Shown piece by piece: positions 1-6,118 of a DNA stretch of 9,669 nt; positions within the stretch are counted from its first letter, which is position 1; every line of letters begins with the position of its first letter. This DNA is from Proteobacteria bacterium UBA1847 (GTDB taxonomy: Bacteria; Pseudomonadota; Gammaproteobacteria; Steroidobacterales; Woeseiaceae), in assembly GCA_002338605.1 (NCBI GenBank), contig DDIP01000390.1, positions 1 through 9,669 on the forward strand, written 5' to 3'. The position numbers and the translations under genes are program-made. Below the pieces are notes generated by a model. It worked only from the letters and a program-made list of their open reading frames with translations. It had not been told where the DNA came from and did not search any database.

Positions 1-2
1 AA

Positions 3-119
3 GGTCGCGGTATCTGGGCGACCTTCAGTAGCCGCACGCCATTCCATATGGAAACCGGAAATGGCACGACCAGTAAAGTGTTCCACTTTCAGATGCGGCC
101 GAACCCGCTGAGCGACTGA
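3..119 (+). CDS. C-terminal end of an unidentified protein (5' partial)
   Basis: The third frame is open from the window edge to a TGA at 117-119 and gives 38 residues ending in RPNPLSD. The other two + frames either stop early (frame 2 at about base 30) or read as unlikely, Arg/Cys-rich protein. The tail looks rich in beta-strand (alternating hydrophobic and polar residues around IWATFSS and SKVFHFQM), like the last strands of a beta-sandwich or barrel-type fold. No family is recognised, and no function is assigned. The gene starts outside the window. Its end overlaps the 3' end of the putative TetR remnant on the opposite strand by 31 bases, so the two converge. Confidence 0.5.
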   Translation, partial: GRGIWATFSSRTPFHMETGNGTTSKVFHFQMRPNPLSD

Positions 120-304
120 CGATTCACGCGACAGGTCAGTCGAACGAAATGAAGAAATCGCTGCAGGATTTTCGCGCCCGGCGCCGTACTGGGTAGGTCG
201 TCACGCAAAGAAACTTTCAGAGCAGCGACCGCGGACAAAAAAGTGGCGTTGCTCGGCCAATAGTGATAGAAGGTCCTGAAGGGGATCCCTATTAATGCGT
301 CGGC
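89..304 (-). pseudogene. Putative remnant of a TetR/AcrR-type transcriptional regulator
   Basis: Read on the - strand, codons 304 down to 89 are open for 71 residues. They begin ADALIGIPFRTFYHYWPS, followed by NATFLSAVAAL. This matches the pattern of the second half of a TetR helix-turn-helix and the start of the next helix (family pattern: A-x-x-x-G-[IV]-s-x-x-T-F-Y-x-Y-[FW]-P-S-K-x-x-L). The Lys usual after PS is Asn here. The expected upstream HTH half is not in frame: a TAA lies directly before at 307-305, and there is no start codon. After the HTH only about 50 residues remain, against roughly 130-150 in a full TetR ligand domain. The piece therefore looks truncated at both ends. Its placement, divergent from the gene at 412, is the classic TetR arrangement. 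The family call rests on a short motif and could be chance. Confidence 0.35.
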
Positions 305-340
305 TTACCTGCGTCTGCAGATGGTAGCGCTAACATTGAC

Positions 341-373
341 GGACCCCGGGGGGTGTCCATGCAAGTTGACACC
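341..373. promoter_or_regulatory. Palindromic sequences overlapping the candidate promoter of the VCBS gene
   Basis: Two overlapping inverted repeats lie here. Positions 341-358 form an imperfect 18-bp palindrome (GGAC and GTCC ends with a C/G core). Positions 352-357 (GGTGTC) and 368-373 (GACACC) form a perfect 6-bp inverted repeat with a 10-base spacer, and the right arm overlaps the candidate -35 box. Such symmetry just upstream of a gene, next to a possible TetR remnant, would fit an operator. No known operator consensus is matched and this is inference only. Confidence 0.25.
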
Positions 374-394
374 ATAGTGCAGAGCCGGAATGAT
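366..394 (+). promoter_or_regulatory. Candidate sigma-70 promoter for the VCBS-repeat gene
   Basis: A perfect -35 hexamer TTGACA (366-371) is followed after 17 bases by AATGAT (389-394), which matches four of six positions of TATAAT. Transcription would start near 400-402, giving a very short leader of about 11 bases. That leader still holds the purine-rich GAGGGA (401-406) ahead of the ATG at 412. The short leader is a weakness of this call. Confidence 0.35.
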
Positions 395-411
395 CGGAAT
401 GAGGGACTGAG

Positions 412-1758
412 ATGAACAGAATTCAGCGCGTCACAGCATCGATAATCACCTACTTATGCTTAACGGTCGGGGCTCAGGCCGCGGAGCTTGTTGTTCGTGA
501 ATTCGAAAAACAGGAACTGACCCCCATCTACTGGTCGGAAGGCGCCGATTTCGGCGACTTTAATCAGGATGGTCATCCGGATATCGTCAGCGGACCCAAC
601 ATTTTCCTGGGTCCCGACTTCATAAACTTTTACGAATACTATCCGGCGGTCGCGCCGACCCGGCGAAACCCAACGGATCGTTCGTATTACTCGAATGATA
701 ATTTCTTTTCGTTTGTCTACGATTTCAACGCCGACGGTTGGCCTGATGTCCTGACGGTCGGACTGCCCAATACCGAAGCTTACTGGTACCAGAACCCGGG
801 CAAGTCCTTCAGTGGTCCGGCCTCGGACCAGCCGGAGCACTGGGAGCGCCACTTTGTCGTAGATCGTGTTAAGAACGAAGCACCTGGATTTGTAGACATT
901 ACTGGTGATGGGGTACCTGAACTGTTGATGGCCTACGGCACACACCACGGCTATGTCTCACCGAATCCTATAGCTCCGACACTTCCCTGGATCTTTCACA
1001 AGATATCGACCCACGAAAAGGTGATTCATCACTACACCCACGGCCTGGGCTACGGGGATGTCGACGGTGACGGGAGCACCGATGTTCTGACCGGGGATGG
1101 ATGGTTGCAACAACCCGCCTCCCTGCAAAACGATCCGGATTGGGCTTTCCACCGCTTCCCGTTCGCTGACCGGCAGGCTGCCCAGCGGTTTGCTGATTTG
1201 ACGGGGGGAGGCCAGATGTACGCCTATGACGTGAATGGCGACGGGCTCAACGATGTCATCACTAGCATGGACGCTCACGGTTGGGGCCTGTCCTGGTTTG
1301 AACAGGTCCGTACCGGAAAGAAGATTACCTTTCAGGAGCATATTATCCTGAGCAAGCAGGAAACCAATACCGACAACCCTTATGGGGTTCAATTTTCCCA
1401 GCTCCACGCAGTAGAGCTTGTCGATATCGATGGCGACGGCCTGAAGGATATTGTGACCGGAAAGACCTACCGGGCTCATGACTTCAACGACCCCGGGTCC
1501 CGACAGGCCCCGGTGATCTATTATTTCCGACTCACGCGCCAGGATGGTCAGGCAGAATTCGTTCCTCATCAAATCGACGACCAGGCGGGCATCGGACGTC
1601 GACTGGTAAGTGGAGACATCAACGGAGATGGGCTGATTGATTTGGTGGTGGGCAACAAAAATGGAACCTTTGTCTTTACCCAAAAGGTTCGAAACGTCGA
1701 CCAGAAGGAATGGGAAAAGGCTCAGCCCGTACGCAGCCAGGATTTTGGACGCCGGTAG
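412..1758 (+). CDS. Secreted VCBS/FG-GAP repeat beta-propeller protein
   Basis: This 448-residue protein starts with a Sec signal peptide: MNRIQR, a hydrophobic stretch at about 8-20, and likely cleavage after AQA at 21-23. It then carries seven evenly spread calcium-binding-like repeats of the type D-x-[NDT]-x-DG-x-x-[DE]. They start at about residues 49, 104, 162, 216, 273, 338 and 402, each followed by a short hydrophobic strand (for example DIVSG, DVLTV, DIVTG). Seven such FG-GAP/VCBS units are the usual make-up of a seven-bladed propeller, here filling nearly the whole mature protein. It probably acts in the periplasm or outside the cell, in binding or scaffolding. No catalytic residues can be identified and the ligand is unknown. 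The ATG at 412 is chosen because it yields the signal peptide and follows GAGGGA. The gene stands alone: a decayed region lies upstream and a palindrome-rich gap downstream. Confidence 0.85.
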   Translation: MNRIQRVTASIITYLCLTVGAQAAELVVREFEKQELTPIYWSEGADFGDFNQDGHPDIVSGPNIFLGPDFINFYEYYPAVAPTRRNPTDRSYYSNDNFFSFVYDFNADGWPDVLTVGLPNTEAYWYQNPGKSFSGPASDQPEHWERHFVVDRVKNEAPGFVDITGDGVPELLMAYGTHHGYVSPNPIAPTLPWIFHKISTHEKVIHHYTHGLGYGDVDGDGSTDVLTGDGWLQQPASLQNDPDWAFHRFPFADRQAAQRFADLTGGGQMYAYDVNGDGLNDVITSMDAHGWGLSWFEQVRTGKKITFQEHIILSKQETNTDNPYGVQFSQLHAVELVDIDGDGLKDIVTGKTYRAHDFNDPGSRQAPVIYYFRLTRQDGQAEFVPHQIDDQAGIGRRLVSGDINGDGLIDLVVGNKNGTFVFTQKVRNVDQKEWEKAQPVRSQDFGRR

Positions 1759-1791
1759 TTGCTCTAGTACTCATCAAACAAAGCAAAAGGA

Positions 1792-1825
1792 CTCACGACG
1801 CGTCTTGCGCTAGACGCGACGTGTG
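1792..1825 (+). terminator. Strong hairpin after the VCBS gene, terminator-like but without a T-run
   Basis: A 14-bp stem with two mismatches (arms 1792-1805 and 1812-1825) encloses the six-base loop TGCGCT. The inner seven pairs, CGCGTCT with AGACGCG, are perfect and GC-rich. It begins 33 bases past the stop codon at 1758, the right place for a transcript end. The following bases (CCCTCTGATTG) lack the T-run of an intrinsic terminator. It may instead protect the mRNA 3' end or belong to the same family of palindromes as the neighbouring element. Confidence 0.4.
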
Positions 1826-1862
1826 CCCTCTGATTGAAACTGCGGTGCATTCCGTGAAATTA

Positions 1863-1942
1863 CAGTTATGGTGGCAGTCACCTTAATTCCCGTTGCATTT
1901 CGAATAACAGCACTTGAATTAGGGTGACTGCCACCATAACTG
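1863..1942. repeat. Long inverted repeat resembling a paired REP element or miniature MITE
   Basis: Arms 1863-1889 and 1916-1942 are reverse complements over 27 bases with one mismatch, and enclose a 26-base spacer. Each arm contains the near-palindrome GGTGACTGCCACC (or its complement), so each arm can fold by itself and the two together can form one long stem. Two inverted copies of a short palindromic unit is the layout of REP doublets (BIMEs), which are moved by RAYT transposases. A non-autonomous miniature transposon would look similar. An imperfect direct repeat flanks it: GCATTCCGTGAAA at 1847-1859 against a GCATTGCCGTCAAAA copy at 1942-1956. No transposase is present in the window. 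The element sits between two same-strand genes and may also end transcription. Confidence 0.65.
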
Positions 1943-1960
1943 CATTGCCGTCAAAAACCT

Positions 1961-2016
1961 CCGGAATTGTCAAAAAGCAAAGGGCTAATTGGTTCCTGTT
2001 TCAATGGCAATTCCGG
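1961..2016 (+). repeat. 12-bp inverted repeat in the leader of the TonB receptor gene
   Basis: CCGGAATTGTCA (1961-1972) and TGGCAATTCCGG (2005-2016) are complementary at 11 of 12 positions, with the twelfth a G-T wobble in RNA. They are separated by 32 bases. The right arm ends 67 bases before the receptor start codon at 2084, so the structure would lie in the 5' untranslated leader if transcription starts upstream. It matches no riboswitch class known to me. It could be a regulatory leader hairpin, another mobile palindrome or an operator pair. Confidence 0.4.
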
Positions 2017-2083
2017 GGTGCTTTGTTAAGGTACGTGCACGATTCCGCTGCTGTCACTTCTAAAAAAGGTTCCAAGTATCGCC

Positions 2084-4147
2084 ATGACATTCCCAAGCCG
2101 TTCCGCCGGGCTCATTTTCTTATCCGCTCTCTTTCTCGCGTTGTTCAGCCCTTCAGTTGTGGCCGCCGATGACACGCTTGACGAGATTGTGGTTTCTGCG
2201 ACGCGCCTTGAGACTTCTTTGCGGGACACGGCACGCTCCGTGTCTCTGGTCGACAAGGAGCGTATCCAGAATGGCACCCAGCAACTCGGCCTGGACGAGG
2301 TGCTGGCTGACGTGCCGGGACTGTACATGCAGAACCGCTACAATTTTGCGCAGGACTTGCGGATTTCATTGCGTGGCTTCGGTGCGCGTTCCAGTTTTGG
2401 CGTCCGCGGCGTCAAGATCGTCATCGATGGTATACCGGAAACCCTGCCCGATGGTCAGGCGCAGGTTGACAGCATTGATCTCGGTTCCGCGAAACGAATT
2501 GAAGTATTGCGCGGCCCGGCCTCGTCGTTGTACGGCAACTCGTCTGGCGGCGTGATCGCGATTGAGAGCGAGCTTGGCGACGGGCCACAATTTGTCGAAA
2601 CCAGCCTTGGGGCTGGCGAGCTGGGCTACAGCCGCTTTAGTCTCAAGACGGGCGGGCAGGCCGCCGGCAACGTCGACTATCTTCTGAACTTGACGAGCCA
2701 GAACATTGATGGCTGGCGCGAACAATCCGACTCACGGAGTCGCATGTTGAATGGAAGGGTGGGCATACCGATCGGCAGTAAGGACCGGTTGCAGATCGCG
2801 CTGAACCTGACTGATCAACCGACCGCGGATGACCCGGGTGGAATCAATGCGGCGCAAGCGGCAGCAGACCCGCGTTCAGCCCGTGATGTCAATTTGCGTT
2901 TTGACTCAGGCGAGTCGATGGACCAGCAGCGCATTGGCCTGCTGTACACACGCGAGCGCGACGCCGGCACGCTGACACTGCGTAACTATTACTTATTGCG
3001 TGACTTCGCCAACAAGCTGCCGTTTGGCGGCGGCGGTATCGTTGAGTTTGATCGCCTGGTGTACGGATTCGGCGCGCAATACGAGTTCGGCGACATGCTG
3101 CCTCAGAATCTTGAGTTGGCATTCGGCGCGGACTTAGATCGCCAGGACGATGATCGACGTCGCTTCGATAATAATGACGGCAGCTACGGCGCCCTGTCTT
3201 TTGAGCAGCGCGAACAGGTGACCAGTAATGCCATTTACCTACAGGCCCAATACGCGCTTGACGATCTATGGACCTTGAGCGCCGGCGCACGCTACGACGA
3301 GATCGAGTTTGATGTCCGTGACCAATTCCTCGCTGATGGCGACGACTCGGGTAAACTGGATTTCGACCAGTTCAGCCCTTCTCTTGGGGTAATCGCCGAT
3401 TTCGACAAATACATCCTGTTCGCGTCCTGGAGCAGTTCTTTCGAGACGCCTACCACCACGGAACTGGCAAATCCGGATGCCAGTGGTGGCTTTAATCCAT
3501 TGCTTGAGCCTCAGCTCGCTGACAGTTTCGAACTCGGGATCAAGACTGGCAACGAGCGATTTTTCTTCGAGTTAGCGATTTTTCAGATCGATATTGATGA
3601 TGAGCTCGTGCCGTTCGAGCTCGCAGCATTTCCGGGGCGTACATTTTTTGTCAATGCCGGGCGCTCGGACCGGCGAGGCATCGAAACGGCCGTGTCCTGG
3701 CGGCATGACCGCGGATTCAGTGTCGATGCGTCGTACACCTGGTCTGACTTTACCTACGACCAGTTTACCGATAACAACGGCAATGACTTCGCGGGCAATG
3801 AGCTACCGGGTCTGCCCGAACACTTTGGCTACCTGGGGTTGAATTACAAGACGCAGTCAGGGCTTTCCATAGCGCTGGAGACGTCCTATTCCGGCAAACT
3901 GTTCGCGGATAATGCCAATGCGGCGAAAGTGGACGCATACACGGTATCCAACCTGCGTATCTATGACGAATTTGATTATGGGCGCTGGCATGTGCGGCCC
4001 TACATTGGCATCAATAACCTGTTGAACGAGCGCTACAACAGTAATATTCGAATCAACGCATTTGGTGGCCGCTATTTCGAGCCAGCACCCGATCGCAATG
4101 TGTACGCAGGCGTAACTGTAAATTTTCAGCCCGGCGGGCGCCGATAG
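2084..4147 (+). CDS. TonB-dependent outer-membrane receptor
   Basis: The product (687 aa) imports a scarce ligand across the outer membrane using TonB/ExbBD energy. In order, it shows a signal peptide (hydrophobic residues 9-27, likely cut after VVA), a TonB box DEIVVS at 33-38, a plug domain at about 45-165 and then a long beta-barrel. The plug has LRGFGARSSFGVRG, DGIPETLPDGQ, the hallmark IEVLRGPASSLYGNSSGGVI and an IDLGSAKR segment. The barrel ends in aromatic strands, with a short charged tail QPGGRR after the last strand AGVTVNF. Length is normal for the family. The FGVRG and DGIPETLPDGQ plug segment recalls, from memory, YncD/PqqU-type receptors (pyrroloquinoline quinone), but ligand specificity cannot be read reliably and iron-siderophore uptake is equally possible. 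No tonB, ABC transporter or PQQ-enzyme gene is nearby. The start codon has only a weak ribosome-binding sequence (AAAAAAGG, about 15 bases upstream). It is chosen for the signal peptide. Confidence 0.92.
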   Translation: MTFPSRSAGLIFLSALFLALFSPSVVAADDTLDEIVVSATRLETSLRDTARSVSLVDKERIQNGTQQLGLDEVLADVPGLYMQNRYNFAQDLRISLRGFGARSSFGVRGVKIVIDGIPETLPDGQAQVDSIDLGSAKRIEVLRGPASSLYGNSSGGVIAIESELGDGPQFVETSLGAGELGYSRFSLKTGGQAAGNVDYLLNLTSQNIDGWREQSDSRSRMLNGRVGIPIGSKDRLQIALNLTDQPTADDPGGINAAQAAADPRSARDVNLRFDSGESMDQQRIGLLYTRERDAGTLTLRNYYLLRDFANKLPFGGGGIVEFDRLVYGFGAQYEFGDMLPQNLELAFGADLDRQDDDRRRFDNNDGSYGALSFEQREQVTSNAIYLQAQYALDDLWTLSAGARYDEIEFDVRDQFLADGDDSGKLDFDQFSPSLGVIADFDKYILFASWSSSFETPTTTELANPDASGGFNPLLEPQLADSFELGIKTGNERFFFELAIFQIDIDDELVPFELAAFPGRTFFVNAGRSDRRGIETAVSWRHDRGFSVDASYTWSDFTYDQFTDNNGNDFAGNELPGLPEHFGYLGLNYKTQSGLSIALETSYSGKLFADNANAAKVDAYTVSNLRIYDEFDYGRWHVRPYIGINNLLNERYNSNIRINAFGGRYFEPAPDRNVYAGVTVNFQPGGRR

Positions 4148-4334
4148 CCGAAGCCGTGACGCAAACAACATGAAATTACGTCGAATCAAACGATATTCTG
4201 CGTTCTACCGCGCGGACTCCTGGTGCCCGTTTTGTTGGGTGCCGAGGCCCACGGCATGGCTTTTTGGCTGATTACATTAAGCAATTTGCCCGATAGCGTT
4301 GTTGCGGAGTGGTGCGACCGCGTAAACTGCTTCG
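4148..4334. other. Gene-poor spacer after the TonB receptor
   Basis: No convincing gene is seen in these 187 bases. Short open stretches exist in several frames: a 39-codon run beginning VPVLLGAEAHGMAFW on the + strand, which ends at a TAA near 4344, and a 63-aa - strand frame. None has a ribosome-binding site or a recognisable family. Because the next stretch is a decayed gene, this region may also contain debris from the same deletion events. Confidence 0.4.
4239..4265 (+). terminator. Weak candidate intrinsic terminator for the TonB receptor gene
   Basis: TGCCG (4240-4244) pairs with CGGCA (4252-4256) around the loop AGGCCCA, extended by one G-T pair. TGGCTTTTT follows, so a T-run sits close after the stem. 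The stem is short and lies about 95 bases past the receptor stop codon. Confidence 0.3.
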
Positions 4335-4695
4335 ATGCAGAATAATCGACTGTCAGCGATATTCCTCGCGGCGTCATTTGCCGCCACCCCGGTTTGCCTT
4401 GCCGATGTTTCGATCGACAATCTCATCGATCGCGCCGGTCTGTCTGAGGGCCCGGTCGCAGTCCGCGAGCTGCCACCAACCGGGAACACCACGGGGACTT
4501 TTGACAGCGGCACGGTCGCAGCCAGCAAAAAGGATGCGAATTTCATTAACGTAGGCCGAGGTCGGACCGTTGACACCACTGCTCTTCTCGCAGCATTGCA
4601 GTCCGGACACCTGGCTGTTGCTGGCGGAGAACATGCGGCGCTACATTGCGGGCGAACGCCTGTTAAACGTTGTCGATCCGGAAAGGGGCTATTGA
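4335..4695 (+). pseudogene. Decayed D-2-hydroxyacid dehydrogenase with internal deletions
   Basis: Three pieces of one enzyme family are visible in order. First, from the ATG at 4335, a signal-peptide-like start MQNNRLSAIFLAASFAATPV is followed by IDNLIDRAGLSEGPVAVRE, which resembles the N-terminus of secreted-type 2-hydroxyacid dehydrogenases (recalled, not checked). Second, in the same frame, comes FINVGRGRTVDTTALLAALQSGHL, the conserved NAD-domain segment holding the catalytic Arg region. Third, in another frame (4615-4695), LLLAENMRRYIAGERLLNVV is followed by DPERGY and a TGA, the typical C-terminus. A complete enzyme needs about 310-350 residues, with roughly 190 between the first two pieces and about 45 between the last two. 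Here the first join leaves about 25 unrelated-looking residues, and the second join at about 4605-4620 shifts frame. The NAD-binding GxGxxG motif and the catalytic Glu and His are absent. It cannot make an active enzyme. A 123-residue shifted product ending at 4706 could still be translated. Confidence 0.72.
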
Positions 4696-4702
4696 ACAAG
4701 CC

Positions 4703-5593
4703 ATGAACGACGTCCCTGTCAAGAAATACCGGCTCCGGCGCGCCAGGAAGTGGCTCAAACGAACATTCATTCCGTTTCCGCTTCGTGCCGCAAAAGTTCG
4801 GTTGAAGTGGAGTAAGGCAGACCGCACCGATTGGCCGCCTTCCACCAGCAACGGTGCACCGGGCCTTGATCGATATGAATACAGCTGGCTCTCACAGAAC
4901 GGCGAAGACGGCGTTATTCGTTATTTGTTCGACGAAATCGGTTACGAGTCTCGCTGGTTCCTCGAGTTCGGATTCGGCGCCGTGCAATGCAATTCCTTGC
5001 GACTGATGGTGCATGAGGGGTTCAGTGGCCTGTTGATGGACGGCAGTGACGAGAATGTGAACTTCTTCAATTTTGCAGCGAGCAAGATGGGGTTCGACAA
5101 GGTCAGGGCCGTGCAGACCTTTATTACGCGAAGCAATCTCCAGGAACTGGTCACCGGTAATGGAGTGCCCAGGGAAATCGACTTCCTGTCACTGGATGTC
5201 GATGGCAACGACTACTGGTTCTGGGAAGAGCTTGACTGCGTGTCGCCGCGGGTTGCTTGTATCGAATACAACGCAGGGTGTGGGCCGGACGTTTCCTGGT
5301 CAGTACCATACGACGATAACTTTGAACGCTATGACAAGCATCCCAGCGGATTTTTCCACGGTGCGTCGCTGGCTGCGCTTGAGGCGTTGGGTCGGCGCAA
5401 AGGCTACTACCTCATTGGATGCGATCTCACCGGTACCAATGCTTTTTTCCTGCGCCAGGACATTCATATTGATGGCGTATCGGCGTTGACACCGCGTGAG
5501 GCTTTTCGCCCTCATGCAAATTGGCTGGGACGCGGTATCTCCGAATCCGACCAGTTTGAGATCATGAAGTCGATGCCGTACGAAGAGGTTTGA
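4703..5593 (+). CDS. FkbM-like putative methyltransferase
   Basis: This 296-residue protein has a basic, membrane-averse N-terminus (KKYRLRRARKWLKR) and a Rossmann-type core that looks like FkbM-family methyltransferases. The entry motif is SQNGEDGVIRYLF (64-76), followed by FLEFGFG (87-93) at the SAM-binding position. A DG pair (113-114) ends the second strand, and DFLSLDVDGNDYWFW (160-174) is the typical fourth-strand motif. C-terminal to the core lies IEYNAGCGPD with VPYDDNF (187-207), then GASLAALEALGRRKGY and a final strand GTNAFFL. I recall this arrangement in uncharacterised FkbM-like proteins. The methyl acceptor is unknown, and FkbM proteins often act on sugars or secondary metabolites. 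The ATG at 4703 is preferred over the upstream TTG at 4670, because the region before it encodes the end of the dead dehydrogenase; GGAAAGG at 4680-4686 is a distant ribosome-binding candidate. The next gene follows after 12 bases. Confidence 0.65.
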   Translation: MNDVPVKKYRLRRARKWLKRTFIPFPLRAAKVRLKWSKADRTDWPPSTSNGAPGLDRYEYSWLSQNGEDGVIRYLFDEIGYESRWFLEFGFGAVQCNSLRLMVHEGFSGLLMDGSDENVNFFNFAASKMGFDKVRAVQTFITRSNLQELVTGNGVPREIDFLSLDVDGNDYWFWEELDCVSPRVACIEYNAGCGPDVSWSVPYDDNFERYDKHPSGFFHGASLAALEALGRRKGYYLIGCDLTGTNAFFLRQDIHIDGVSALTPREAFRPHANWLGRGISESDQFEIMKSMPYEEV

Positions 5594-5605
5594 CAGCGGT
5601 TTTCG

Positions 5606-6100
5606 ATGCAGCGTTCTGAAGGGTTTCCGCCGGTCGCAAGATCCGACGCGCGTACACTGGTACTCGGAAGTCTTCCCGGAAGGCAATCCATCATGGCGCA
5701 GCAGTATTACGCACATCCACGCAATGCATTCTGGAAAATCATGCGTGACATATACGGCATCGATGGCGACTACGCGGAACGCTGTAGTGGTCTCGTCGAT
5801 GCAGGCATTGCGCTGTGGGATGTGTTGCAAGCGTCGGTGCGACCCGGCAGCCTCGATGCCAATATCAATCTGGATACAGCAGTGCCCAACGATCTTGGTC
5901 GTTTTTTTCGAGCACATGGGAGTCTGGAAGCCATTGTTTTTAATGGTAAAAAGGCAGAGTCCCTGTTTCGAAGGCTCGATCTTCGCGAGCAGGTCAGGGC
6001 CTTGAGGGTCAAGCCTCTGCCTTCAACCAGTCCTGCCTATGCCGCATTGCCGTACGAAAGTAAGCTGGGACTCTGGCGAGCAGCATTGCCGCCGGTCTGA
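5606..6100 (+). CDS. DNA-deoxyinosine glycosylase (uracil-DNA glycosylase superfamily)
   Basis: The 164-residue product carries the family marks of the hypoxanthine/deoxyinosine-type (UDG family 6-like) glycosylases. The N-terminal strand and loop LVLGSLPGRQSI (18-29) is followed by YYAHPRNAFWKIM (34-46), whose Asn stacks near the base pocket in related enzymes. Then come IALWDVLQASVRPGS and a strand IVFNGKKAESLF (109-120), and finally LPSTSPAYA (138-146), the minor-groove loop that replaces the HPSP motif of other UDGs. It would excise deaminated bases such as hypoxanthine from DNA as the first step of base excision repair in the cytoplasm. Length is normal for the family. The ATG at 5606 leaves a short, natural N-terminus, but its ribosome-binding site is poor. 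It lies 12 bases after the FkbM-like gene and 18 before the MAPEG gene, suggesting co-transcription without an obvious shared function. Confidence 0.85.
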   Translation: MQRSEGFPPVARSDARTLVLGSLPGRQSIMAQQYYAHPRNAFWKIMRDIYGIDGDYAERCSGLVDAGIALWDVLQASVRPGSLDANINLDTAVPNDLGRFFRAHGSLEAIVFNGKKAESLFRRLDLREQVRALRVKPLPSTSPAYAALPYESKLGLWRAALPPV

Positions 6101-6118
6101 CATTGAACGGAGTACAAA

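Noticed and set aside
460..1683. Two long - strand open frames (162 and 241 aa) opposite the VCBS gene
   Set aside because: They are antisense shadows. The + strand frame has a signal peptide and seven regular Asp-rich repeats, and GAC/GAT-rich repeats create open antisense frames.
1967..1989. TTGTCA and GCTAAT as a promoter for the TonB receptor
   Set aside because: The spacing is only 11 bases, far from the 16-18 needed, and the first hexamer is part of the inverted repeat.
1924..2172. 82-aa + strand frame starting with GTG in the right arm of the inverted repeat
   Set aside because: It overlaps the TonB receptor start in another frame, has no ribosome-binding site and its start is formed by the repeat itself.
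2889..3290. 133-aa - strand frame inside the TonB receptor
   Set aside because: Arg-rich composition without any recognisable motif, entirely within a well-supported receptor gene.
4277..4699. 140-aa - strand frame opposite the decayed dehydrogenase
   Set aside because: The + strand shows three pieces of a known enzyme family in order, whereas the antisense product matches nothing and is Arg/Pro/Ala-rich.
4670..4702. TTG at 4670 as the start of the FkbM-like protein
   Set aside because: The extra 11 residues come from sequence that encodes the C-terminus of the dead dehydrogenase in another frame; the ATG at 4703 is the more natural beginning.
5300..5917. 205-aa - strand frame across the FkbM-like and glycosylase genes
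   Set aside because: It spans two convincing + strand genes with family motifs and has no start signal of its own.
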